This document shows, in pieces, positions 16,439 to 23,133 of a stretch of 23,133 nucleotides of DNA. Within the stretch, counting starts at the first letter, position 1, and every line of letters starts with the position of its first letter. This DNA is from Asaia bogorensis. GTDB lineage: Bacteria; Pseudomonadota; Alphaproteobacteria; Acetobacterales; Acetobacteraceae. The notes under the pieces were generated by a model. The model worked only from the letters and a program-made list of their open reading frames with translations. It was not told the DNA's origin and made no database searches. The stretch lies in the NCBI GenBank assembly GCA_945871455.1, contig CAMBXJ010000012.1, positions 1 through 23,133 of the forward strand, in the 5' to 3' direction. The translations under genes and the position numbers were made by a program.

Positions 16439-18244
16439 ATGACCGCGCCAGCCCCACTCCATTACGCCGACGCCAAACTCCGCCGCATCCTGTCGACGGT
16501 GCGCACGATTGCCATGGTGGGCGCCAGTTCCAACTGGAACCGTCCCAGCTATTTCGTGATGAAATATCTGCAGGGGAAGGGCTACCGCGTCATTCCGGTC
16601 AACCCGACCACCGCCGGGAAGGACCAACTGGGCGAGAAAATCTACGCCTCCCTGCGCGACATCCCCGAGAAGATCGACATGGTCGACGTCTTCCGCGCAT
16701 CCGACCAGGTCGGCCCGATCGTCGAAGACGCCATCGCCATCGGCGCCAAGGTGGTCTGGATGCAGCTCGGCGTCCGCAACGACGAAGCGGGCGCGCGTGC
16801 CGAGGCCGCGGGTCTGGAAGTGGTGATGAACCGCTGCCCGAAGATCGAGTTCGGACGTCTGGGCGGCGAACTGTCCTGGAGCGGGGTCAATTCCGGCATC
16901 ATCCGCAACCGCGCCGCGTCGCCTCCGACCGAACGCGCCCGCAAGCCGCGCCCGCTGCCGGAAACCAATGTCACCTATGGGTTCGAGACTCTGGCCGTGC
17001 ACGCGGGCGCCGCGCCGGACCCGACCACCGGGGCGCGGTCCACGCCGATCTACCAAACGACCGCCTATGTGTTCGACGACGTCGACCACGCCGCGTCTTT
17101 GTTCAACCTGCATAATTTCGGCTACATCTACTCTCGCCTGACCAATCCGACGGTGGCGGTGCTAGAGGAGCGTGTCGCCAGCCTGGAAGGCGGACGCGCC
17201 GCCGTTGCCGCGGCGTCCGGCCATGCGGCGCAGTTCCTGGTGTTCGCGACGATGCTGGAACCCGGCGACGAATTCCTGGCGTCGCGGGCGCTCTATGGCG
17301 GGTCACTGACGCAATTCGGATTGTCGTTCAAGAAGCTGGGCTGGCATTGCCATTTCGTGGACCCGTCCGACCCGGAGAATTTCCGGCGCGCGTTGACGCC
17401 CAAGTGCAAGGCGATCTTCGTCGAAAGCCTGGCCAATCCCGGCGGCGTGATCGTCGATCTGGAAGCCATCGCCAAGGTCGCGCATGACGCCGGCCTGCCG
17501 CTGATTGTCGACAACACGCTCGCCACGCCGTTCCTGTGCCGGCCGTTCGAATGGGGGGCGGATATCGTCACCCACTCCACCACGAAATTCCTGGGCGGTC
17601 ACGGCAACTCCATGGGCGGGATCGTGGTTGAGTCGGGAAAATTCGACTGGGCCCAGGGCGGCAAGTTCCCGTCGATGACAGAGCCGGAACCGGCCTACCA
17701 CGGGTTGCGCTTCTACGAGAATTTCGGGGATTTTGCTTTTACCACCAAGGCGCGGGCGGTGGCGTTGCGGGATTATGGGCCGACCATGGCGCCGATGAAC
17801 GCGTTCCTGACCATCACCGGCGTGGAAACCCTGCATCTGCGGATGGAGCGGCATTGCGCGAACGCCCAGGCGGTGGCGGAGTTCCTGGCCGATCACCCGA
17901 AAGTCGCGTGGGTTTCCTATGCCGGGCTGGAATCAAGCCCCTACCGGGCACTGGCCCGCAAATACCTGCCGAAAGGCGCCGGATCGGTATTCACCTTTGG
18001 CGTCAAAGGCGGCTACGAGGCCGGCATCAAGCTGGTCGAAAGCGTGGGCCTGTTTTCCCATCTGGCAAATGTCGGCGACACCCGCAGCCTGATCCTGCAC
18101 CCGGCATCGACCACGCACCGGCAGTTGACCGAGGAGCAGCGAATCGCGGCCGGCGCTGGACCGGATGTCATCCGGCTGTCGATCGGGTTGGAGACCGCGG
18201 CGGATCTGATACGGGATCTGGATCAGGCGATGGGGGGCCGGTAG
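16439..18244 (+). CDS. metY: CoA-binding domain fused to O-acetylhomoserine sulfhydrylase (MetY)
   Basis: A 601-residue fusion. Residues about 8-157 are a CoA-binding (YccU-like) Rossmann domain: TIAMVGASSNWNRPSYFVMK, VIPVNPT, WMQLGVRNDEA and MNRCPKIEFGR with its conserved Cys133. A Pro/Arg-rich linker (about 158-176) leads to a full-length PLP enzyme (about 177-601) of the Cys/Met metabolism family. That domain has YSRLTNPTVAVLEERVASLEGG, IVDNTLATPF (Asp358 to the PLP ring) and HSTTKFLGGHG with PLP Lys383. MetY makes homocysteine from O-acetylhomoserine and sulfide, or uses other thiols. GGGAG precedes the ATG. No frameshift separates the domains, so the fusion is real in this sequence. What the N-terminal domain binds is unknown. 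Confidence 0.93.
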   Translation: MTAPAPLHYADAKLRRILSTVRTIAMVGASSNWNRPSYFVMKYLQGKGYRVIPVNPTTAGKDQLGEKIYASLRDIPEKIDMVDVFRASDQVGPIVEDAIAIGAKVVWMQLGVRNDEAGARAEAAGLEVVMNRCPKIEFGRLGGELSWSGVNSGIIRNRAASPPTERARKPRPLPETNVTYGFETLAVHAGAAPDPTTGARSTPIYQTTAYVFDDVDHAASLFNLHNFGYIYSRLTNPTVAVLEERVASLEGGRAAVAAASGHAAQFLVFATMLEPGDEFLASRALYGGSLTQFGLSFKKLGWHCHFVDPSDPENFRRALTPKCKAIFVESLANPGGVIVDLEAIAKVAHDAGLPLIVDNTLATPFLCRPFEWGADIVTHSTTKFLGGHGNSMGGIVVESGKFDWAQGGKFPSMTEPEPAYHGLRFYENFGDFAFTTKARAVALRDYGPTMAPMNAFLTITGVETLHLRMERHCANAQAVAEFLADHPKVAWVSYAGLESSPYRALARKYLPKGAGSVFTFGVKGGYEAGIKLVESVGLFSHLANVGDTRSLILHPASTTHRQLTEEQRIAAGAGPDVIRLSIGLETAADLIRDLDQAMGGR

Positions 18245-18281
18245 GCAACGCGCCACAATAAGGCGGGCGGCCGCCCTCTAC

Positions 18282-18369
18282 CGTCATGGCCTGCGCAGGC
18301 GGGCCATCCACGGCTTTGCTGAGGTCGGCACCGCAAGACGTGGATGGCGGGTCTGCACCCGCCATGACG
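18282..18369. repeat. Dispersed palindromic repeat, copy 1
   Basis: An 88-base intergenic element bounded by CGTCATG and CATGACG, containing two hairpins (GCCTGCGCAGGC and GGCGGGTCTGCACCCGCC). Its last 38 bases are identical to those of the copy at 21472. The form CGTCATG-hairpin-spacer-CGTGGATGG-hairpin-CATGACG is typical of dispersed palindromic repeats in alphaproteobacterial genomes. It lies between the convergent metY fusion and the diacylglycerol-kinase gene. Confidence 0.85.
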
Positions 18370-18472
18370 TGCACCGGCCCGTGCGCAACTCCCGGGGTCG
18401 TGGTTGTTATCGCGCGTCGTCGCGGACGGCCCGGGTTTCGGGAAAACCGAGGCCCATCCCGTCACGAAGACC

Positions 18473-19342
18473 CTATCCCGTCACGATCTGGATAGGCCCC
18501 GCCGCATCGACCACCGACATCGGCGTATAACCGCCGAAGTCGCCGTCCGTCTGGATCGGCAGCCGCTGGTTGCCGACGATGCTGATGGTCGCGGCCCGAA
18601 GATGTCGCACGCCCGGGGCCTTGCCCAACAGGTCCAGCGGCAGCGCGGCACCATACATCAGCGCCGCCCCCGGTCCCGTGTGATCGAACAGCACGACCGA
18701 GAATCCCGGTTCGCCCGACCGCGCATTCGGGGCCAGGCGGAAGTTACCGCCATAAAGGCGCCCCTTGGACACGATCACACTGGCGGTCTGGGTTTCCAGT
18801 CCGTCGATGCGAAGATGAATGGCCGGAAACGGATACCGCACCATTTCTCGCAACGATTGCAGCACATAGGCGCCTTTGCCGAGCAGCTTCTTGAGGGAAA
18901 AGGGGAGGTGGCGAACCACCTGGGCATCGAACCCGACGCCAACCATCTGAACGAACAGCCGCTCTCCATCGGCGCCCTTGGCGATACCTGGCCATAAAGT
19001 GGTCGTGCGACCGAAGGCGAGCGCGGCGGCGACCGCGCGCGGCCCGAAGGGAAGTCCCAGTTCATGGGCCAGCACGTTCGCCGTGCCCAGCGGGATGACA
19101 CCGAGCCGAGTGTTGGAACCGATCAATCCATTGGCAACTTCGGCGATCGTCCCGTCCCCTCCCGCCGCGACGACCATCTCGGCGCCGCGCCCCACGGCAT
19201 CGCGGGCCAGCGCTTCGGCGTGGCCGGGCCGCGTGGTTTCCGCCAGATGCAGCCGGACGCCATTGGCGACCAGAACATCCAGCACCCGCCATAGCAGGGA
19301 TGCGCGCCGGCGGCCGGCAACGGGATTGAAGACAATAACCAT
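18473..19342 (-). CDS. Diacylglycerol/lipid kinase (YegS/DagK-like)
   Basis: A 289-residue member of the DAGK/LCB5 lipid-kinase family. It has the N-terminal NPVAGRRR (6-13), the nucleotide-binding GGDGT (61-65), PLGTANVLAHELG (84-96), and a C-terminal beta-rich lipid-binding domain with GGNFRLAPNARSGEPGF and TDGDF. Such enzymes phosphorylate diacylglycerol or related lipids with ATP. The ATG at 19342 has no good ribosome-binding site, yet MVIVFNPVAG is the exact family start. It is divergent from the PlcP-like gene; the Pho-box-like site at 19416-19448 lies 74 bases upstream and is oriented towards this gene. Recycling the diacylglycerol released by PlcP is the likely role, by inference. Confidence 0.87.
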   Translation of the reverse strand: MVIVFNPVAGRRRASLLWRVLDVLVANGVRLHLAETTRPGHAEALARDAVGRGAEMVVAAGGDGTIAEVANGLIGSNTRLGVIPLGTANVLAHELGLPFGPRAVAAALAFGRTTTLWPGIAKGADGERLFVQMVGVGFDAQVVRHLPFSLKKLLGKGAYVLQSLREMVRYPFPAIHLRIDGLETQTASVIVSKGRLYGGNFRLAPNARSGEPGFSVVLFDHTGPGAALMYGAALPLDLLGKAPGVRHLRAATISIVGNQRLPIQTDGDFGGYTPMSVVDAAGPIQIVTG

Positions 19343-19415
19343 GGTGGGGCCGTTTCGCGGTTACAGTGAGAGCGAATCGCACGGAAGCCAAACCAAAGGG
19401 CCATTACTGCCCACG

Positions 19416-19448
19416 GACAATGTCAGATAAATGACAGTAATTTGACTA
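19416..19448 (-). promoter_or_regulatory. Pho-box-like operator between the lipid kinase and plcP
   Basis: On the minus strand 19420-19437 reads CTGTCATTTATCTGACAT. That is two 7-mers separated by four bases, one base from the CTGTCAT-N4-CTGTCAT form of the PhoB box. The next 11-mer upstream, TAGTCAAATTA (19438-19448), keeps GTCA in the same 11-base phase. The 18-mer can also be read as an inverted repeat TGTCA-N6-TGACA, so another dimeric regulator is possible. The surrounding DNA is notably AT-rich. The site is 74 bases before the kinase start and 103 before plcP. Confidence 0.6.
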
Positions 19449-19540
19449 ATAGATTACTTTCAGGATCACCCGGAAATTATTGATTCGTCATCGAAGTTTC
19501 ACCCCACACCCCGCTCGGCTTCGTTAAATCCTTTCTAAAC

Positions 19541-20359
19541 ATGAACACAATGTCATCATCCTTTGCACGCCCCGCCTATCGGAGCGTCTTTATCTCGGAC
19601 ACGCATCTCGGCACGCGTGGCTGCCGAAGTGGGTTCCTCGCCGATTTTCTGGCACAAACTTCCTGCCAGCATCTCTTCCTTGTTGGCGACATCATCGACG
19701 GATGGCGCCTTCGCAAATCCTGGTACTGGGATGCAACCCATGATGACGTGCTTCGCCAGATCGTGCGCCATGCACGCGCCGGAGCCAACGTCACCTATAT
19801 CCCGGGCAATCACGACGAAATGTTCCGGTCATGGCTTCCGATCGGCCTGGAAATCTGCGGCATCAAGCTGTGCCGGGAATCGGAACACATCACCGCGGAC
19901 GGCAAACGCCTGCTGATCCTGCACGGCGATGAGTTCGACAGCGTCGTACGGTACGCACGGTTCCTCGCGCTGCTGGGCGATTGGGCCTACACGGCTGCCC
20001 TGTCGATGAACCGTTGGTTCAACGTCGGGCGCCGCCTGTTGGGCTATCCATACTGGTCGCTGTCCGCCTGGTTGAAGCGCCAGGTGAAGGAAGCCGTAAA
20101 AGCCATCGACCGTTTCGAAATCGCAGTCGCCGACGAGGCTCGGCGACGCGGCTTCGACGGTGTCGTGTGCGGCCACATCCACCATGCGGAAATGCGGGAC
20201 GTCAACGGCATTCTCTACATGAACGATGGCGACTGGGTCGAAAGTTGCACCGCCCTGGTGGAACACCATGACGGCACCTTCGAACTGATCGACTGGGCCG
20301 CATTGAACCGGTTGTCATTTTTCGAGCCGCAACGGGCACGAGCGCCCCAAGCTGCTTGA
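19541..20359 (+). CDS. plcP: PlcP-like phospholipase C (calcineurin-like metallophosphoesterase)
   Basis: A 272-residue binuclear metallophosphoesterase with all metal motifs: DTHLG (Asp20, His22), GDIIDGW (Asp50), GNHDE (Asn90, His91), LHGDEFD (His128) and GHIHHAE (His212, His214). Databases often label such proteins UDP-2,3-diacylglucosamine diphosphatase (LpxH-like). In Sinorhizobium and marine alphaproteobacteria, members next to an agt glycosyltransferase are PlcP, which cleaves phosphatidylcholine and phosphatidylethanolamine to diacylglycerol during phosphate starvation. The agt-like gene 37 bases downstream and the Pho-box-like site upstream favour PlcP. The ATG at 19541 lacks a clear ribosome-binding site; Met4 is an alternative. 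The superfamily is certain, the PlcP role probable. Confidence 0.85.
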   Translation: MNTMSSSFARPAYRSVFISDTHLGTRGCRSGFLADFLAQTSCQHLFLVGDIIDGWRLRKSWYWDATHDDVLRQIVRHARAGANVTYIPGNHDEMFRSWLPIGLEICGIKLCRESEHITADGKRLLILHGDEFDSVVRYARFLALLGDWAYTAALSMNRWFNVGRRLLGYPYWSLSAWLKRQVKEAVKAIDRFEIAVADEARRRGFDGVVCGHIHHAEMRDVNGILYMNDGDWVESCTALVEHHDGTFELIDWAALNRLSFFEPQRARAPQAA

Positions 20360-20396
20360 CTCCCTTCCCTTCGTTGATGAAGCAGGCGACGACATC

Positions 20397-21431
20397 ATGC
20401 TGCCGCCCGCCCCATCCCATCGTATCCTGATCGTTACGGATGCATGGAAACCCCAGGTCAATGGCGTCGTACGCACATTGACCACCGTTGCCGGTGAACT
20501 GCAGGCCATGGGCCATGTGGTGGAAGTGATCGGTCCCGACCGGTTTCGCACCTTCCCATGCCCGACCTACCCGGACATCTCTTTGTCCTTCATGCCCCGC
20601 CGCCGGCTGATCGCGATGATCGAGGCGTTTCAGCCGGATGCCCTGCATATCGCGACCGAGGGGCCGCTGGGTCTCGCGGCCCGGCGCTGGGCGCGCCGCA
20701 CCGGCTTCAAGTTCACCACCGCGTTCCACACACGATTCGCGGAGTATGTGAAGGCGCGCACCGGCCTGCCCGTGCGGCCGATCTATGCCTGGATGCGGCG
20801 CTTCCATGGGGCCGGGCAGGGGACGATGGTCGCGACTCAGTCGTTGCGTGATGAATTGGTGGCGCGCGGTTTCAGCAATATCCGATCCTGGTCGCGCGGC
20901 GTCGACCTGGACCTGTTCAAGCCGGAACCGCGAGAGATATGGGACCTGCCGCGCCCGATCTTCATCCATGTCGGCCGGGTCGCGGTTGAAAAGAACATCG
21001 GAGCGTTCCTGGACCTCGACCTGCCAGGCTCGAAAGTCGTGGTCGGTGGCGGACCTCAGTTGGCGGCTTTGCGGCGGGCCTATCCGAAGGTGACCTTCAC
21101 CGGCCCGCGCCATGGGGAAGCCTTGGCCCGCGCCTATGCCAGCGCGGATGTGTTCGTGTTTCCCAGCCTGACCGACACATTCGGGTTGGTCATCCTGGAG
21201 TCCCTGGCATGCGGCACGCCGGTTGCCGCGTTCCCAGTGACCGGACCCAAGGACGTGTTGGCGGATGCGGTCGGCAAGATCGGCTCGGTGAATGCCGACC
21301 TGCGCGTCGCGGCCCTCGACGCCCTGACAGCGGATAGGCGAGCGTGCAGAGCACATGCGGAGCGGTATTCGTGGAGGGCGTGCGCGGAGACGTTCCTGTC
21401 TCATCTGGTGCCATTGATGGACCCCGTCTGA
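20397..21431 (+). CDS. agt: Agt-like glycolipid synthase (GT4 glycosyltransferase)
   Basis: A 344-residue GT-B glycosyltransferase of family 4. The N-terminal acceptor domain has VTDAWKPQVNGVVRTL (13-28) and HIATEGPLGLAARRWA. The donor domain has SRGVDLDLFKP (166-176), HVGRVAVEKNIGAFL (191-205) and PSLTDTFGLVILESLACGTPVAAFP (256-280) with the family Glu268. This pattern matches SqdX/MgdA and the rhizobial Agt. Agt transfers glucose or glucuronic acid from the UDP-sugar to diacylglycerol, replacing phospholipids when phosphate is scarce. The gene follows plcP by 37 bases and is surely co-transcribed. Which sugar it uses cannot be read from sequence alone; ugd in the same window could provide UDP-glucuronate. 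Confidence 0.85.
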   Translation: MLPPAPSHRILIVTDAWKPQVNGVVRTLTTVAGELQAMGHVVEVIGPDRFRTFPCPTYPDISLSFMPRRRLIAMIEAFQPDALHIATEGPLGLAARRWARRTGFKFTTAFHTRFAEYVKARTGLPVRPIYAWMRRFHGAGQGTMVATQSLRDELVARGFSNIRSWSRGVDLDLFKPEPREIWDLPRPIFIHVGRVAVEKNIGAFLDLDLPGSKVVVGGGPQLAALRRAYPKVTFTGPRHGEALARAYASADVFVFPSLTDTFGLVILESLACGTPVAAFPVTGPKDVLADAVGKIGSVNADLRVAALDALTADRRACRAHAERYSWRACAETFLSHLVPLMDPV

Positions 21432-21471
21432 GACCCACCGGCCAACGCAATGCCCCCCGGCGCTGCCCCCA

Positions 21472-21558
21472 CGTCATGCCGGCAAAGGCCGGCATCCATG
21501 ACTTTCTCAGACTGCAACCGCGCAAGACGTGGATGGCGGGTCTGCACCCGCCATGACG
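21472..21558. repeat. Dispersed palindromic repeat, copy 2
   Basis: An 87-base element with CGTCATG and CATGACG ends and two hairpins (GCCGGCAAAGGCCGGC and GGCGGGTCTGCACCCGCC). Positions 21521-21558 are identical to 18332-18369 in copy 1; the first hairpins differ. It lies in the gap between the agt-like gene and the acyl-CoA dehydrogenase gene and may act as an mRNA-end structure. Confidence 0.85.
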
Positions 21559-21711
21559 GGGAGGCAGCGGCCCGTGCGTCAATCTATCCGCCGGCTGGTA
21601 AATGTGCCCCTCCAATCCGCCGTCACTCGTACAGATTTCCCGCGCGCCCCGATTCGCGTATAGGATGTGACAACACGTCCTAACCCTGTTGGCTCGGAAA
21701 GCGTCCCATCC

Positions 21712-22878
21712 ATGGATTTCAACCTCACCGGCAATCAAGTCCAAATCCGCGATGAAATTCAGCGGCTGTGCCAGCGGTTCGACGACACCTACTGGCTGGA
21801 ACGAGAGACCACCGCCACCTTCCCGCACGCCTTCTTCGACGCCCTAGCCGAGGGCAATTGGCTCGGCATTGCCATGCCGGAAGCCTATGGCGGCGCCGGC
21901 CTGGGCATTGTCGAAGCCTCGCTGATGATGCAGGCCATTGCCGAATCCGGCGCGGCCATGAGCGGGGCGAGCGCCGTCCACATCAATATCTTCGGCCTGA
22001 ACCCGGTGGTGGTGCACGGCACGGACGCGCAGAAGCAGCGCATGCTGCCGCCATTGATCGCCGGCAAGGACAAGGCGTGTTTCGGCGTGACGGAGCCGAA
22101 TGCCGGCCTCAACACGATGGCACTGACGACCCGCGCGGACCGGCATGGCGACCATTACCGGATCAACGGCTCCAAGATCTGGACATCAACCGCGCAGGTC
22201 GCGAACAAGATTTTGCTGCTGGCGCGGACCACGCCGTTGGACAAGGTCAAGCGCAAGTCGCACGGGCTGACCCTGTTCTACACCGACCTCGACCGAACCC
22301 ATGCGGACGTGCGGCTGATCCACAAGATGGGCCGGCACGCGGTGGATTCGAACCTGGTGTTCTTTGAGGACATGCGGGTGCCGGTGGAAGACCGCATCGG
22401 GGAAGAAGGTGAAGGTTTCCGCGCCATCATTCATGGACTGAACCCCGAACGCGTGCTGGTCGCGGCCGAGGCGATCGGCATCGGACGGGCGGCGCTGTCG
22501 CGGGCGGCAAAGTATGCGCGGGAGCGGGTGGTGTTTGGCCGCCCGATCGGACAGAACCAGGGCATCCAGCATCCGCTTGCTCGCAACTGGGCGGAACTGG
22601 AAGCGGCCGACCTGCTGGTGTTCAAGGCCGCCTGGAAATACGACCAGGGGATGGAGTGCGGGGCAGAGGCGAATGCCGCCAAATACCTGGCGGCCGAGGC
22701 CGGCTATCGCGCGGCGGAACAAGCCGTGCTGACCCATGGCGGCATGGGCTACGCTCAGGAATTCCACGTCGAGCGGCTGTTCCGCGAAAGCATGCTGCCC
22801 CGCATCGCGCCGGTCAGCCGGGAGTTGGTGCTGTCCTATCTGGCGGAACGAGTCCTGGACCTGCCGAAGTCGTACTGA
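21712..22878 (+). CDS. Acyl-CoA dehydrogenase family protein
   Basis: A 388-residue flavoprotein of the acyl-CoA dehydrogenase family, normal length. FAD-binding segments CFGVTEPNAGLNT and INGSKIWTSTAQ are present, as are GRPIGQNQGIQHPLA and THGGMGYAQEFHVERLFRE. The usual catalytic Glu in the C-terminal YEGT position is missing; this stretch reads PRIAPVSREL. Glu246 in GLNPERVLVA occupies the place of the alternative catalytic base of isovaleryl-CoA and long-chain enzymes. I chose the ATG at 21712 (MDFNLTGNQVQIRDEIQ); the ATG at 21667 adds 15 unconserved residues. The substrate is not determinable. No operon partner is seen on the same strand. Confidence 0.92.
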   Translation: MDFNLTGNQVQIRDEIQRLCQRFDDTYWLERETTATFPHAFFDALAEGNWLGIAMPEAYGGAGLGIVEASLMMQAIAESGAAMSGASAVHINIFGLNPVVVHGTDAQKQRMLPPLIAGKDKACFGVTEPNAGLNTMALTTRADRHGDHYRINGSKIWTSTAQVANKILLLARTTPLDKVKRKSHGLTLFYTDLDRTHADVRLIHKMGRHAVDSNLVFFEDMRVPVEDRIGEEGEGFRAIIHGLNPERVLVAAEAIGIGRAALSRAAKYARERVVFGRPIGQNQGIQHPLARNWAELEAADLLVFKAAWKYDQGMECGAEANAAKYLAAEAGYRAAEQAVLTHGGMGYAQEFHVERLFRESMLPRIAPVSRELVLSYLAERVLDLPKSY

Positions 22879-22933
22879 ACGGCACCGCTCGGCACTCTCG
22901 GGAGGGGGGCGACGCGGTCGGACGTGCCGCGTC

Positions 22934-23133
22934 TCAATACCCGCCGGTCATCGCGATCACCGTCGGACTATCCGGCAAAGTCATGCGGGATATCTCCATC
23001 TCCGGGGAATCCCTCACTTCGATCGCGTAACGTCCGCGCACCATGTCCAGGAACCGCGCCAGGACGTCGCGGGTGAAGTAATGCATCGGCAGCACCACGC
23101 GCGGCTGCAACTGCTCGATCACCGCGACGGCAT
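22934..23133 (-). CDS. MBL-fold metal-dependent hydrolase (C-terminal part only)
   Basis: The last 65 or so codons of a gene that enters from the right edge. The segment VIEQLQPRVVLPMHYFTRDVL carries the conserved MHY histidine seen near the C-terminus of UlaG-like (Lactamase_B_3) metallo-beta-lactamase-fold proteins. It is followed by a typical beta-strand tail ending VIAMTGGY. The zinc-binding HxHxDH motif would be outside the window. It converges with the acyl-CoA dehydrogenase gene. The call rests on a short fragment. Confidence 0.6.
   Translation of the reverse strand, partial: AVAVIEQLQPRVVLPMHYFTRDVLARFLDMVRGRYAIEVRDSPEMEISRMTLPDSPTVIAMTGGY

Noticed and set aside
19541..20359. LpxH, the lipid A pathway enzyme
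   Set aside because: The motifs alone allow it, but the adjacent Agt-like gene, divergent lipid kinase and Pho-box-like site favour PlcP, and most alphaproteobacteria use LpxI for the lipid A step. LpxH remains a lower-probability alternative.
20202..21404. 400-codon open frame antisense to the agt-like gene
   Set aside because: It is a shadow of the strongly conserved GT4 reading frame, with no motif of its own.

Overview
The window comes from a high-GC alphaproteobacterium. The CtrA-type cell-cycle regulator (D51 and the [21 protein letters not shown] region) next to fliI-fliJ, the 64-residue SecE, and a PlcP/Agt-like lipid pair all point to that class. Overall gene style suggests Rhodospirillales/Acetobacterales, but no rRNA or other definitive marker is present, so the order is an inference. 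Nearly all of the window is coding. No prophage, complete insertion sequence or CRISPR array is visible.

Layout. (1) 1-1676, minus strand: tRNA-Trp with a clear -10 box, then secE, nusG and a partial maleylacetate-reductase-like iron alcohol dehydrogenase; rplK, the usual follower of nusG, is not there. (2) 1834-4564: a PA0069-family radical SAM gene (minus) divergent from an overlapping pair of 'rSAM/selenodomain-associated' transferases (TIGR04283 and TIGR04282 types). Six 13-bp tandem repeats lie between them. A 169-bp near-perfect palindrome follows the pair. (3) 4845-7524: ctrA (minus) divergent from fliI-fliJ. (4) 7700-12885, all plus: UDP-glucose dehydrogenase, then a surface-polysaccharide cluster of a GT2 glycosyltransferase, a pyruvyltransferase-like protein and a methyltransferase-glycosyltransferase fusion. 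(5) 13016-18244, all plus: PmbA/TldE, a Tim44-like membrane protein, a tandem-hairpin region overlapping the ribosome-binding site of an EamA transporter, and a CoA-binding domain fused to O-acetylhomoserine sulfhydrylase (MetY). (6) 18473-21431: a diacylglycerol-kinase-like gene (minus) divergent from a PlcP-like phospholipase C and an Agt-like glycolipid synthase, with a Pho-box-like site between them. (7) 21712-23133: an acyl-CoA dehydrogenase and the 3' end of a metallo-beta-lactamase-fold gene (minus).

The most coherent functional story is region 6. PlcP would remove phosphocholine or phosphoethanolamine from membrane phospholipids, Agt would glycosylate the diacylglycerol formed, and the kinase could return diacylglycerol to phosphatidate. 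The site between the divergent genes (minus strand CTGTCATTTATCTGACAT) would place the module under PhoB, i.e. phosphate-starvation lipid remodelling. The UDP-glucose dehydrogenase of region 4 could supply UDP-glucuronate for glucuronosyl-diacylglycerol as well as for exopolysaccharide. The structures least explained by the genes are the 13-bp repeat array, the 169-bp palindrome, the attenuator-like hairpins before the EamA gene, and the CoA-binding-MetY fusion.
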